Source: Fibrobacteria bacterium
Lineage (GTDB): Bacteria > Fibrobacterota > Fibrobacteria > UBA11236
Direction of reading: 5' to 3'
Length of the DNA stretch: 53,879 nucleotides
Assembly (NCBI GenBank): GCA_021155885.1
Contig: JAJNBB010000007.1
Span: 1 to 53,879 of the forward strand
Below are positions 1 to 8,521 of the stretch, one piece after another. Under the pieces are notes generated by a model. It searched no databases. It saw nothing but the letters and a program-made list of their open reading frames with translations, and was not told the DNA's origin. A program made the translations under genes and the position numbers. Every line of letters starts with the position of its first letter. Within the stretch, counting starts at the first letter, position 1.

Positions 1-29
1 GTGACCGTGGTCACGGGGAAGGAAGAAAA

Positions 30-114
30 GTTGTTGGTTGTTGGTTCTGGGTTGTTGGAAAAAATGCGCAACCCGAATTTTTTTGTGTTCGCTAACAACC
101 AACAACCAACAACA
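30..114. repeat. Heptamer inverted repeat 1 (GTTGTTG word), 3' of pyrG
   Basis: The left arm (30-57) is four tandem 7-mers: GTTGTTG twice, then GTTCTGG, then GTTGTTG. The right arm (94-114) is AACAACC twice, then AACAACA. Positions 30-46 and 97-113 are perfectly complementary over 17 bp, around a spacer of about 50 bp rich in A and T. It lies just beyond the pyrG stop. A further two-unit fragment of a related word (GTCCAAC, CCCCAAC) lies at about 138-151. It could act as a transcript end, but no T-run follows the stem directly. Confidence 0.85.
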
Positions 115-156
115 AGTGGGTATGGACACGTGCCGGGTCCAACCCCCAACGTCTTC

Positions 157-1794
157 CTATACCGTCAGCGCCGCCTCAACCAACTTATGAAACAACGGCG
201 CGGGGTGCTTCAGGTTGCTCGTGAGCTCCGGGTGGAACTGGCACGCCAGGAAGAAGCGGTGACCCGGCAGCTCCATCACCTGCATGATGTTTTCCTCGGG
301 ATGCTTGCCCGAGAATACCAGGCCCTTGGCCTCCAGCCGCTCGATGTATTCGGGGTTCACCTCGTAACGGTGGCGGAAGCGTTCGCGGATGCTGGTCTGG
401 CCGCCGTAGATCGACTGCGCGCGGCTGCCCGGCTTGATCTCCACGTCGTGCCCGCCGAGGCGCATCGTGCCGCCCTTTTCCGACACGTTCTTCTGTCCCG
501 GGAGGATGTCGATCACCGGGTGGTCCACGACCACGCCCTCGTCGCGCACCTCGGAGGTGTTCGCGTTCTTGAGGCCGACCACGTTGCGCGCGAACTCCAC
601 CACCGCGAGCTGCATGCCGTAGCAAATGCCGAGGTAGGGAAGGTCGTTCTCGCGGCAGTAGCGGATGACGTGCATCTTGCCCTCGATGCCGCGCTTGCCG
701 AAGCCGCCCGGCACGATCACGCCCTGGACGCCGGCCAGCACCGCGCCCGCGTCCCGCGCGGACTCCACCTTGGAGGTGTCCACCCAGCGGAGCTCCACGC
801 GCACGTCGTGGTGCGCGCCCGCGTGCGTCAGGGCCTCCACCACCGAGGCGTACGAGTCCTCCAGCGAGGTGTACTTGCCGCACAGGGCGATGGTCACCGT
901 GCGGGACGGGTTCTCGCGGTTGCGCCGGATGTTGCTCACCCACGTTTCCCACTGGCGCAGGTCCGGCGGCGAGTAAATGCCCAGCTGCGCGTGCAGGATG
1001 GCCGGCAGGCCTTCCTTCTCGTAGATCAGGGGGATCTCGTACACGGACTTCACGTCGGGGCCGGAAATCACGTGCGTGGCGGGGATGTTGCAGTAAGACC
1101 CGATCTTTTCCTTGATGGAAGGGGTCAGGAACTCGGGGCAGCGGCCGATGATGACGTCGGGCTCGATTCCCTTTTCGTTGAGCAGGCGCACCGACATCTG
1201 CGTCGGCTTGCTTTTCTGCTCGTTCACGCCCTCGGGCACCGGCACGTAGGTCAGATGGATGTAGATGATGTTCTCGCGGCCCACGTCGCGCTTGAGCTGG
1301 CGGATGGCCTCGAGGTAGAACTGGTTCTCGAGGTCGCCCACGGTGCCGCCGACTTCGATCAGCAGCACGTCCGCCTTCTCCTCGGCCGCGATTTCGTGGA
1401 ACCATTCCTTGATGCGGTCGGTGACGTGCGGCAGGAACTGCACCGTCTTGCCCAGGTAGTCGCCGCGGCGCTCCTTGTCCAGGATGTTCTTGAAGACCTT
1501 GCCCATCGTCAGGTTCCAGTGGAACTTGGCGTGCACGTCCATGAAACGCTCATAGTGGCCGAAGTCCATGTCGACTTCGCCGCCGTCGTCGAGCACGAAC
1601 ACTTCGCCGTGCTCGATCGGGTTCATCGTGCCGGGGTCGGTGTTGAGATAGCCGTCGCACTTCACCGGCACGACCTTGAGGCGCCCGGCCAGCAGATTGC
1701 CGATCGAGGCCGCCGCGATGCCCTTGCCCAGGCCCGAGAGCACGCCTCCGGTGACCACGATGTATTTGCATCCAGCGGGAGGGCGGCTTTTCAT
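157..1794 (-). CDS. pyrG: CTP synthase
   Basis: Glutamine-dependent CTP synthase (545 aa, full length), which aminates UTP to CTP in the cytoplasm in the last step of de novo pyrimidine synthesis. The N-terminal amidoligase domain starts with the hallmark TGGVLSGLGKG P-loop near residue 15 and keeps the DPGTMNP and GEVFVLDDGGE segments. The C-terminal class I glutamine amidotransferase domain (about 300-545) has its nucleophile Cys near residue 391 in GICYGMQLA and the His/Glu pair in FHPEL. The ATG overlaps the kdsB stop by 4 bp (ATGA), so translation is probably coupled. Order on the minus strand is gatC-kdsB-pyrG. CTP feeds both the KdsB reaction (CMP-Kdo) and phospholipid synthesis, which fits the pairing. 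Confidence 0.98.
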   Translation of the reverse strand: MKSRPPAGCKYIVVTGGVLSGLGKGIAAASIGNLLAGRLKVVPVKCDGYLNTDPGTMNPIEHGEVFVLDDGGEVDMDFGHYERFMDVHAKFHWNLTMGKVFKNILDKERRGDYLGKTVQFLPHVTDRIKEWFHEIAAEEKADVLLIEVGGTVGDLENQFYLEAIRQLKRDVGRENIIYIHLTYVPVPEGVNEQKSKPTQMSVRLLNEKGIEPDVIIGRCPEFLTPSIKEKIGSYCNIPATHVISGPDVKSVYEIPLIYEKEGLPAILHAQLGIYSPPDLRQWETWVSNIRRNRENPSRTVTIALCGKYTSLEDSYASVVEALTHAGAHHDVRVELRWVDTSKVESARDAGAVLAGVQGVIVPGGFGKRGIEGKMHVIRYCRENDLPYLGICYGMQLAVVEFARNVVGLKNANTSEVRDEGVVVDHPVIDILPGQKNVSEKGGTMRLGGHDVEIKPGSRAQSIYGGQTSIRERFRHRYEVNPEYIERLEAKGLVFSGKHPEENIMQVMELPGHRFFLACQFHPELTSNLKHPAPLFHKLVEAALTV

Positions 1795-2594
1795 GGGAAC
1801 TTTCCTTGCAGCGCGGGCTGCGGGTCGGGAGACGGGGCGTTCAGAATGTTGTCGAGGGCTTGCAGGGCCGAGGCGAGATCGGCGGGCACGTCCACCGAGG
1901 AGCCGGGCGCCGAAAAGTGGGCCCGCAGCGGGGCCCAGCCGGGTTGATGGTCGGTCGCGCGCAGGATTTCATGGGACAGTTCGATCTCTTGCGCGGACGG
2001 CGCCAGCGCCGCGTAGCCGGCCAGGTATTTGCGGGAGTATCCGTAGGCACCCAGTTGCAACCGGTAGGTCGTGGGGGCGCTTCGCGAGGCACCCGCGCCC
2101 ATCGCCGTGTCCGGCGCGGCGCGCACGAAACCCCGCACGAACCCGAGCGCGTCCACGGCGACCTTGACCCGGTTCGGGTTCGCCAGGTCGTCGGCCGAGG
2201 GGGGATCCTGGTGGGCCAAAAGATGCACGAGGTCGGGATGCTTCCGCAGCGCCGCGCACAGGACGCGCAGGCCTTCGGCGGGAAAAGCGGGCTCGTCGCC
2301 CTGCAGATTGACGATCAGTCCGGCCCCGGGCAGGGCGTCGAGATGGCGGGCGATGCGCTCCGTGCCGTTGGAGGCCTCGCCCGTAAGCACCGGGTCGAAA
2401 CCGTGCGCGGCGACCGCCGCCGCGATTTCGGGAGAGTCGGTGAAGCAGAAAATCCGGTCGAAGCATCCCGCCGCCGCGGCGCGCTCAAGGGCGTGCACCA
2501 CCACGGGTTTGCCGCGCAGCGGCTGCAGCAGCTTCCCCGGAAAACGGGTCGAGCCAAGGCGGGCCGGAACCACGCATGTGACGCCGGATTCCAT
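1791..2594 (-). CDS. kdsB: 3-deoxy-manno-octulosonate cytidylyltransferase
   Basis: CMP-Kdo synthetase (267 aa), which activates Kdo with CTP for lipid A/core assembly and so implies an LPS-type outer membrane. The N-terminal nucleotide-binding signature VVPARLGSTRFPGK is intact, followed by TDSPEIA, the LQGDEPAFP motif and the C-terminal VDVPADL segment, all typical of the KdsB family. Length is close to the usual 245-260 residues. It begins 6 bp after the gatC stop and its own stop overlaps the pyrG start, giving a tight three-gene unit. Confidence 0.96.
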   Translation of the reverse strand: MESGVTCVVPARLGSTRFPGKLLQPLRGKPVVVHALERAAAAGCFDRIFCFTDSPEIAAAVAAHGFDPVLTGEASNGTERIARHLDALPGAGLIVNLQGDEPAFPAEGLRVLCAALRKHPDLVHLLAHQDPPSADDLANPNRVKVAVDALGFVRGFVRAAPDTAMGAGASRSAPTTYRLQLGAYGYSRKYLAGYAALAPSAQEIELSHEILRATDHQPGWAPLRAHFSAPGSSVDVPADLASALQALDNILNAPSPDPQPALQGKFP

Positions 2595-2600
2595 GCGCCT

Positions 2601-2891
2601 TCAGCCCCCGATGACTTTGGGGATGGAGAAATGCTCGAGGTTGACCTCGGGCGCGTTGGCCAGGGCCTTTTCCTTGGGCAGCATGGGCTGCTCCACGTCG
2701 GGGCGAAGGGGGCGGGGCGAGGAATCGACGGCCGTCATGGGCTCGACGTCGTCGAGCTTGAGCTGCTTGAGGGTGTCGAGCATGCCGACGAGATCGCCCA
2801 GCGAATCGCCCAGCTTCTCGATTTCGGCGTCGGAGAACTCCAGCCGGGCGAGCTTCGCCAATTTCAGGATTTCCGCTTTTTCAACGCGCAT
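2601..2891 (-). CDS. gatC: Glu-tRNA(Gln)/Asp-tRNA(Asn) amidotransferase subunit C
   Basis: GatC (96 aa) is the small subunit that stabilises the GatCAB amidotransferase, which makes Gln-tRNA or Asn-tRNA by transamidation. The protein starts MRVEKAEILKLAKLARLEFS and continues with the family pattern of two amphipathic helices and a C-terminal region with DVEPM, LRPDV and a final FSIPKVIGG. A longer reading frame extends upstream, but the start chosen here is preceded by GAGGAG at 9 nt and gives the normal family length. gatA and gatB are not in the window, so the complex is encoded in pieces. It is the first gene of the gatC-kdsB-pyrG unit. Confidence 0.93.
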   Translation of the reverse strand: MRVEKAEILKLAKLARLEFSDAEIEKLGDSLGDLVGMLDTLKQLKLDDVEPMTAVDSSPRPLRPDVEQPMLPKEKALANAPEVNLEHFSIPKVIGG

Positions 2892-3017
2892 ACCGGCTAT
2901 CTCCTCGGGGGGGAGGCATGTCTTCGGCCGGGAAACGACGCGCTGGTATGAATGCGGTTTTCCGGGCGGAAGGCATTCCTGTTGCCCGGAAGAGGAAGAT
3001 AATAAAAGAACGTGGAG

Positions 3018-3045
3018 GACTGGGGGTTGGATGTTGGGAGTTAAA
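3018..3045. repeat. Single heptamer arm (NNTTGGG word) upstream of gatC
   Basis: Units GACTGGG, GGTTGGA, TGTTGGG and a decayed AGTTAAA run in 7-bp phase in the 320-bp gap between gatC and the barrel gene. Read on the minus strand (toward gatC) it is a C-rich version followed by a TTATTATCTTCC stretch, resembling the leaders of ftsX and mutS. I see no complementary second arm. The rest of the gap shows no gene. Confidence 0.55.
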
Positions 3046-3211
3046 TCTCCGCCGTTCAAGGACTTATGCGCCGGCCCGCGGCCGTCCCGGCGGGGGCCGG
3101 ATCGATCCCGGAAGCGATCCCGAAAATAAAATCCGTCTCGCTTCGGTTGAAAGTTGGCGGCGAGCCTTGGATATTGCCGCCCATCGTCCGTTCACGGACC
3201 GAAAGGCACGC

Positions 3212-3820
3212 ATGCAAAATTTGATCCGTTTGCTTTTTCTCGCCGCGCTTGCGGCCGCTCCCGCGATGGCGCAGCATTCCGATCCGTTGAAGACCAAGGC
3301 CTTCAGCTTCGGCTTCAACCAGCTGAGTCTCTCCGGTCCGTACGGGGGCAACATCGGCGGAAAGATCTGGCTCCCGGGAAACCGCGCCCTCGCGCTCGGC
3401 CTGCACGGAAACAGTACCGGATACTCCGAGAAAACTCCCGACTCGCTGGACTATGATCGAACGGGCTCCAATTATCAGCTGGGTGTGAATGTCGCCCTGC
3501 AGCAGCATTTCGACTGGTCCCCGGGGCTGTCTCCCTATCTCACCTTCGGGGGGTCGGCCGGATTCTCCGGCTCCAGGGACCGATACGAGTACGCTTTTGA
3601 CACCAGTTCCAGCCGGGGAAACAATTTCAACGCGGGCCTTCAGGCGGGGTTCGGGCTGGAATACTGGTTCGCGCGCCGGCTTTCGCTTTCGGGACAGCAA
3701 ATGTTCAGCGGGAGCATGTCCTTCGGTAAGGGCCGGGAAGACGAAGAGGAAAAGTACGATACCCGGAGTTACTCGGTCGGATTGGGAACGAGCTCGTTGA
3801 CGCTGAACATCTATCTCTAG
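3212..3820 (+). CDS. Small outer-membrane beta-barrel-like protein
   Basis: Predicted 202-aa exported protein of unknown function. It starts MQNLIRLLFLAALAAAPAMAQ, a clear Sec signal peptide with an AMA cleavage site. The mature part alternates short polar/aromatic beta-strand-like segments with Gly/Ser/Asn-rich turns, ends in a hydrophobic strand (SLTLNIYL), and lacks hydrophobic helices, which is the look of an 8- to 10-stranded barrel. A longer open frame reaches upstream to 2918, but only this ATG gives a signal peptide. It ends 4 bp before the next gene, a secreted hydrolase, so the two are probably co-transcribed. Confidence 0.75.
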   Translation: MQNLIRLLFLAALAAAPAMAQHSDPLKTKAFSFGFNQLSLSGPYGGNIGGKIWLPGNRALALGLHGNSTGYSEKTPDSLDYDRTGSNYQLGVNVALQQHFDWSPGLSPYLTFGGSAGFSGSRDRYEYAFDTSSSRGNNFNAGLQAGFGLEYWFARRLSLSGQQMFSGSMSFGKGREDEEEKYDTRSYSVGLGTSSLTLNIYL

Positions 3821-3824
3821 GCCG

Positions 3825-4805
3825 ATGCAACGCGATTCTTTTTTTGGATGGATCCGGTTTGCCGTTCTCGCCCTGACGCTTGCCGGGACGGGAGAGGCTT
3901 TCGCCCAGGAACTTGCGTGGCCGGCAAAAACCCATTATCGCTACCGGGAAGTTTCGGGCAAACGGATTTTCTACCGGGAGGCGGGCGATTCCTCCCGGCC
4001 GACCCTCCTGCTATTGCACGGCTTTCCCGCCTCCTCGCACACCTATCGCGAGTTGATTCCCCTGTTGTCGGGCAAGTACCACGTCGTGGCCCCGGATTAT
4101 CCCGGATCGGGTTATAGCGACAAGCCCGATCCCGATACGATCCCGTACACCTTCGATCGCCTGGCGGAACACGTTTCCGGTCTGGTCGAAGCGCTGGGCA
4201 TCCGGGAATACGTCCTTTACATGCAGGATTTCGGCGCGCCCGTGGGGTACCGGGTGATGATGCGGGATCCGCGAAAAGTGAAAGGGCTCATCGTCCAGAA
4301 CGCGAACGCCTACCTCGAAGGCCTGACGGAAGCGCGGCAGGCCTTTTTCCGAAACGCCAACCGGGACCGCTCTCCGGAAAACGTCCGGAAGCTTTTCGAT
4401 TTCGTGGGACGCGATGCCGTGATCCACAAGCAGTACCTTCGGGACGTGAAGGGGCGGGAAGAGGTCATGAGCCCCGACGGCTGGACGCACGACCTGGTTT
4501 TTCTTCAAACGGAGAAGGACCGGAAAATCCAGGTCCAGCTTTTTCAGGATTACTACAACAATCTGCTGGCTTACCCGCGTTGGCAGGCCTTCCTGCGCGC
4601 GCACCGCCCGCCCACGCTTATCCTTTGGGGAAGGAAGGATCAGGCCTTCATCGAGGAAGGCGCGCAGGCGTACTTACGGGACGTCCCCGGGGCCGAGTTG
4701 CACCTTCTGGATGCCGGACACTTCGCCCTCGAGGAGCGACCCGTCGAAATCGCCCGGTACATCCACGGCTTCATGGCCCGGGCGTACGCGGAGCCCGCGA
4801 AATAG
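3825..4805 (+). CDS. Exported alpha/beta hydrolase with Asp nucleophile
   Basis: 326-aa alpha/beta hydrolase resembling epoxide hydrolases and haloalkane dehalogenases. An N-terminal hydrophobic signal ending in AFAQ predicts export. The oxyanion-hole motif is LLHGFPASSHTYR. The nucleophile elbow reads YMQDFGAPVG, so the nucleophile is Asp rather than Ser, as in those two families. The C-terminal LILWGRKDQAFIEEGA and the GHFALEE histidine segment complete the catalytic set. Substrate cannot be told from sequence; a simple Ser esterase is excluded by the elbow. It follows the barrel protein by 4 bp and converges on the helicase gene. Confidence 0.85.
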   Translation: MQRDSFFGWIRFAVLALTLAGTGEAFAQELAWPAKTHYRYREVSGKRIFYREAGDSSRPTLLLLHGFPASSHTYRELIPLLSGKYHVVAPDYPGSGYSDKPDPDTIPYTFDRLAEHVSGLVEALGIREYVLYMQDFGAPVGYRVMMRDPRKVKGLIVQNANAYLEGLTEARQAFFRNANRDRSPENVRKLFDFVGRDAVIHKQYLRDVKGREEVMSPDGWTHDLVFLQTEKDRKIQVQLFQDYYNNLLAYPRWQAFLRAHRPPTLILWGRKDQAFIEEGAQAYLRDVPGAELHLLDAGHFALEERPVEIARYIHGFMARAYAEPAK

Positions 4806-4825
4806 AGGGGCCTAGGGCCGCGCGC

Positions 4826-7114
4826 TTATTCGTCCAGCACGTCGAGCTTGGCGAACTTGAGCATCAGCGTGCGCGGCACCTTGTCGCCGAACAGGACGAC
4901 CGCGCTGGCGGAGTCTCCGCTGCCCGAGACCTGCATGACCTTGCCCTCGCCGAACTTGAGGTGCCGCACGCGGCTCCCGGGCCGGAACGGCGCCTCGTCC
5001 TGGCTCATGTCCTCGTACTTCGGCATCGGGTCCGGGCGCCCCAGCGCCCGCCCCACGGCCATGCCCATGCGGAACGAGGGCTTCGGGGCGGAGTAGGACT
5101 TGGGGATGTCGAGGAATTCCTTGTCGATCTCGCGCAAAAAGCGCGAGCCCACGCAGTCCTGATAGGTGCCGTAACGGCGGCGACGGCGCGCGTAAGTCAG
5201 CGACAGGTCCTGGCGCGCGCGCGTGACGGCCACGTAGAACAGGCGGCGTTCCTCCTCGGCGTCGACGTCGTCCTCGCGCTTGAGCGGGAACAGGCCGTCT
5301 TCCATGCCGGTGACGAACACGCGCGGGAACTCCAGGCCTTTGGCGCTGTGCACGGTCATCAAGGTGACCGCGTCCTGGCTGGCCTTCAGCGCGTCGGCGT
5401 CGGACACCAGGGAAATCTCCTGCAGGAACAATTCGAGGGGCGTGCCCTCCAGCACGCCGAGTTCGCCTTCCTCGTTCTCCCCGGCGTTTTCGGCCAGGGT
5501 CTTTTCCTCCAGGCGGTCCACGAAATCCTGCGCCGCCGAGATGAGCTCCTCGAGGTTGGAAAGCCGGTCGGCCGCCTCGTCGGTGTCCTCGTTCTCGAGC
5601 GCGGCCTTGTAACCGGAGCGCACGAGGACCTCCAGGACGAGGTCGGGCAGCGACTTGTGCTCCGCCAGGGCGCGCAGGCCCTGCAGCAGCTCGTGGAACT
5701 CGCGCATTTTGCGCGTGGCTGCGGTGGCGATGCCGGCCTCGCCCGCGAAGGGCAGCGCTTCCGAGAGGGGAAGGTCGTTCTTCAGGGCGAATTCCTGCAG
5801 CTGTTTCAGCGAGGTGTCGCCCAGGCCGCGCTTGGGCACGTTGAGCACGCGCATGAAGGACACGTCGTCGCGCGGGTTGGCGAGGAGGCGCAGGTAGGCG
5901 AGCAGGTCCTTGACCTCCTTGCGCTCGTAGAACCGCGTGCCGCCCACGATGAGGTAGGGGATCTGGCGGCGGCGCAACTCGTCTTCGAACACGCGCGACT
6001 GGGCGTTGGTGCGGTAGAAGATCGCGGTGCCGCCGGGGCCGTACTGCTCGTCGCCGTGGATCTTGCGCGCGACCCACACGGCCTCGGACATCTCGTCGTC
6101 GAGCTCCATCAGCGTGACCTTCTCGCCCGGGGCGTTTTCGGTCCAGAGGGTCTTGTCCATGCGCTCGCGGTTGTTCCGGATCACCGAACCCGCGACCGCC
6201 AGGATGTTGGCCGTGGAGCGGTAGTTCTGCTCGAGCTTGGTGACCTTGGCCTCGGGAAAATCCTGCTGGAAGCGCAGGATGTTGCCGACGTCGGCGCCGC
6301 GCCAGCCGTAGATGCTCTGGTCGTCGTCGCCCACGGCGACGAGGTTGCGGTGCTCGCCGAGCAGAAGCTGGATGAGCTGGTACTGGGCCTTGTTGGTGTC
6401 CTGGTACTCGTCGATGAGCACGTAGCGGAACGAGTCGGAGAAATTCCGGCGCACTTCCGGGAACCCCTTGAGCAGGCGGATCGAGAGGAAGATCAGGTCG
6501 TCGAAGTCCATCGCGTCCTGGCCGCGCAGGTCGTTCTGGTACTTGGCGTAGAGGGAGGCCATGCGCTGCGCGTAAGGGTCGATCGCGATGCGGGCGGCGT
6601 CCTCGGGGCCGAGGTTCTGGTTCTTGAAGTTGCTGATGGTGCGGCGCACGGCGTCCAGCGGGAAGCGCAAGTCGTTTTCGAGGCCCTCGGCCTGCAGCAG
6701 CTTCTTCACATGACGCTTCTGGTCGTCGGTGTCGTAGATGGTGAAGTGCGAGGTATAGCCGAGCTTGTCGGCATGGAAGCGCAGCAGGCGCGCGCAAATG
6801 GAGTGGAAGGTTCCCATCCACCGCAGGGGCGCGTCGTAGCCGAGGAGGTGGGCGACGCGCTCACGCATCTCCCGCGCGGCCTTGTTGGTGAAGGTCACCG
6901 CCAGGATCTCGTGCGGACGGAACCCGTGTTCCAGGATCAGCCAGGCGATCTTGTAGGTCAGCACGCGGGTTTTGCCGCTGCCGGCCCCCGCGAGCACGAC
7001 CTGCGACCCCGGAGCGTGCATCACGGCTTCCAGCTGGGAGGGATTGAGCAGGTTCCGTAGCGAAATTTCGCTTAATTCGGGGCGCTTGGCGGGGGAGGCA
7101 AAAGAAGTTTCCAC
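4826..7114 (-). CDS. uvrD: UvrD/PcrA-type superfamily 1 DNA helicase
   Basis: 3'-5' SF1A helicase for excision and mismatch repair and removal of stalled complexes. Motifs in order: Q motif LLNPSQLEAV, Walker A AGAGSGKTRVL, Ia AVTFTNKAAREM, II DEYQDTN, III VAVGDDDQSIYGWRGA, IV LEQNYRST, V TVHSAKGLEF, VI LFYVAVTRARQDL. The C-terminus has a Tudor-like domain (GSRVRHLKFGEGKV) as in PcrA, which contacts RNA polymerase. The frame is open further upstream to 7291, but that stretch is unlike the family. The GTG at 7114 gives 762 aa and places the Q motif near residue 22; this start is an inference. The name pcrA would be equally apt. Confidence 0.95.
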   Translation of the reverse strand: METSFASPAKRPELSEISLRNLLNPSQLEAVMHAPGSQVVLAGAGSGKTRVLTYKIAWLILEHGFRPHEILAVTFTNKAAREMRERVAHLLGYDAPLRWMGTFHSICARLLRFHADKLGYTSHFTIYDTDDQKRHVKKLLQAEGLENDLRFPLDAVRRTISNFKNQNLGPEDAARIAIDPYAQRMASLYAKYQNDLRGQDAMDFDDLIFLSIRLLKGFPEVRRNFSDSFRYVLIDEYQDTNKAQYQLIQLLLGEHRNLVAVGDDDQSIYGWRGADVGNILRFQQDFPEAKVTKLEQNYRSTANILAVAGSVIRNNRERMDKTLWTENAPGEKVTLMELDDEMSEAVWVARKIHGDEQYGPGGTAIFYRTNAQSRVFEDELRRRQIPYLIVGGTRFYERKEVKDLLAYLRLLANPRDDVSFMRVLNVPKRGLGDTSLKQLQEFALKNDLPLSEALPFAGEAGIATAATRKMREFHELLQGLRALAEHKSLPDLVLEVLVRSGYKAALENEDTDEAADRLSNLEELISAAQDFVDRLEEKTLAENAGENEEGELGVLEGTPLELFLQEISLVSDADALKASQDAVTLMTVHSAKGLEFPRVFVTGMEDGLFPLKREDDVDAEEERRLFYVAVTRARQDLSLTYARRRRRYGTYQDCVGSRFLREIDKEFLDIPKSYSAPKPSFRMGMAVGRALGRPDPMPKYEDMSQDEAPFRPGSRVRHLKFGEGKVMQVSGSGDSASAVVLFGDKVPRTLMLKFAKLDVLDE

Positions 7115-7426
7115 GGCCCGAATGGTAGCAAAACGCGATTTTAGGCTCGGAAACGTTTTAGGGGGCCAACCCCGGCGGGTTTGCTCCCGAAAAACAGGTT
7201 CGATCCCGGGGTTGAGGCGTCGCCCAGGCGCCGAAACCCGGAGGATGCCGCGTTCGAAATTCCTATAAAGGGCCGTTTGAAATTTTGTCACGGTTGCGGT
7301 TACTCATTGCAACAAGCTTCCGCGTAACGTCTTGTAACCATAAGGGTTTACAGAGGATTCTTTTTTAAATTCGGCCTCTCGAGTATTACGGTTTCGCGCT
7401 TTATACAGATTTTTTCCGGACGGACC
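7115..7426. promoter_or_regulatory. Divergent control region between the helicase and RND efflux operon
   Basis: A 312-bp spacer between divergent genes, AT-richer in its right half, where the efflux operon promoter should lie. I see an imperfect inverted repeat, GTAACC...GGTTTAC, near 7334-7351 that could be a regulator site, but no convincing -35/-10 pair and no regulator gene next door. No coding capacity is evident apart from the upstream extension of the helicase frame. Confidence 0.35.
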
Positions 7427-8515
7427 ATGACGACATCCTCAGTTTTTCTCCGCCTGTTCGCGGGTAGCGCGCTTCTCTCGCTGGGCTTGTCCGCCTGCGG
7501 AGGCGATGAATCCGGAAAACCGAAGGGCGCGGGCCCCGCGGGCGCTCCGCCCCCGGCGAGGCTCGCCGCCATCGTGCTGGCCCCTTCCGCTTCCCAGGGG
7601 TCGGGCGTTTCCGCCCCGGGCACCGTACTCGCCGAACAACAAGTGGACATCAAGGCCGAGATCGCGGGCAGGATCACCTTGATCGGCTTCCGCGAAGGGC
7701 ATCCGGTCCGGGCGGGACAGATCCTGATCCGCCTGGAGGACGCGGAACTCAAGGCCAGGTCCCAGCAGGCCGAGGCCCGCCTGCTTCTGGCCCGCACGAG
7801 CGAGGAGCGCGCGCGCCAGGACTTCAAGGCGCAGGCGGTGAGCCAGGGCGAGTACGACCGGGTTTCCGCCGAACTGAAAAGCGCCCGCGCCGAGGCCGCG
7901 CTCGCGCGCGCGCAATGGGAAAAGACCTTCTTGCGCGCGCCCTTCGCGGGCTCGGCGGGATTGCGCGAGGTGGACCTGGGCGCGTTCGTGCAGCCCGGCG
8001 TGCGCCTCACCACCGTGCAGAACCTGAAGTCCCTGCGCGTCGACTTCTCGGTTCCCGAAGGCTTGGCGCGCGCGATCCGCCCGGGCATGACCGTGCGCTT
8101 CACCGCCGCGAGCGCTCCAGATACGCTTTCCGCCACCGTCTACGCGGTGGAATCCCGCATCGATCCCGACACGCGCCTCCTGCGCGTGCGCGCGCGCTGC
8201 GAAAACCAGGACGCGCGCGTGCTGCCGGGATCCTTCGCCCGCGTCGAATTGCCCGCGCGGGCGGATTCGTCCCTGTGGATCCCCACGCAGGCGGTTGTCC
8301 AGAGCGCGCGCGGATCGCAAGTGTGGACGGTGCAGGGCGGCCAGGCGGTGCTGAAGGTCTTCCGGCCCGGCACCCGCGACGCGCAAAGCGTCGAGGCCGT
8401 CTCGGGCCTGTCGCCGGGCGACACCGTGCTGACTTCCGGGCTCCTGCAACTGCGCCCCGGCGCGCCCGTCATCCCGGTGGTCGCCGCCTCGGACACTTCG
8501 GGCGCGGCGCGGTAA
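7427..8515 (+). CDS. RND efflux periplasmic adaptor lipoprotein
   Basis: 362-aa membrane-fusion protein that links an inner-membrane RND pump to an outer-membrane channel. The signal peptide ends in a lipobox (GLSAC), so it is probably lipid-anchored with Cys at about residue 24. A biotinyl-lipoyl-like half (VDIKAEIAGRI) is followed by an alpha-helical hairpin rich in Ala/Glu/Arg (about 105-165), the second lipoyl half (LRAPFAGSAGLREVDLGAFV) and beta-barrel domains. It is first in a three-component operon; the pump starts 6 bp after its stop. AcrA/MexA type by architecture; substrates unknown. Confidence 0.93.
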   Translation: MTTSSVFLRLFAGSALLSLGLSACGGDESGKPKGAGPAGAPPPARLAAIVLAPSASQGSGVSAPGTVLAEQQVDIKAEIAGRITLIGFREGHPVRAGQILIRLEDAELKARSQQAEARLLLARTSEERARQDFKAQAVSQGEYDRVSAELKSARAEAALARAQWEKTFLRAPFAGSAGLREVDLGAFVQPGVRLTTVQNLKSLRVDFSVPEGLARAIRPGMTVRFTAASAPDTLSATVYAVESRIDPDTRLLRVRARCENQDARVLPGSFARVELPARADSSLWIPTQAVVQSARGSQVWTVQGGQAVLKVFRPGTRDAQSVEAVSGLSPGDTVLTSGLLQLRPGAPVIPVVAASDTSGAAR

Positions 8516-8521
8516 CGGGCC

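Noticed and set aside
1..14. Palindrome GTGACCGTGGTCAC at the window edge
   Set aside because: A perfect short palindrome, but its left context is missing, so it cannot be interpreted.
30..114. Tandem GTTGTTG units as a CRISPR array
   Set aside because: Units are 7 bp and contiguous with no spacers, and no cas genes are present.
4826..7291. Helicase start at 7291
   Set aside because: The extra 59 residues lie in an AT-richer promoter-like region and do not resemble UvrD/PcrA N-termini; the GTG at 7114 fits better.
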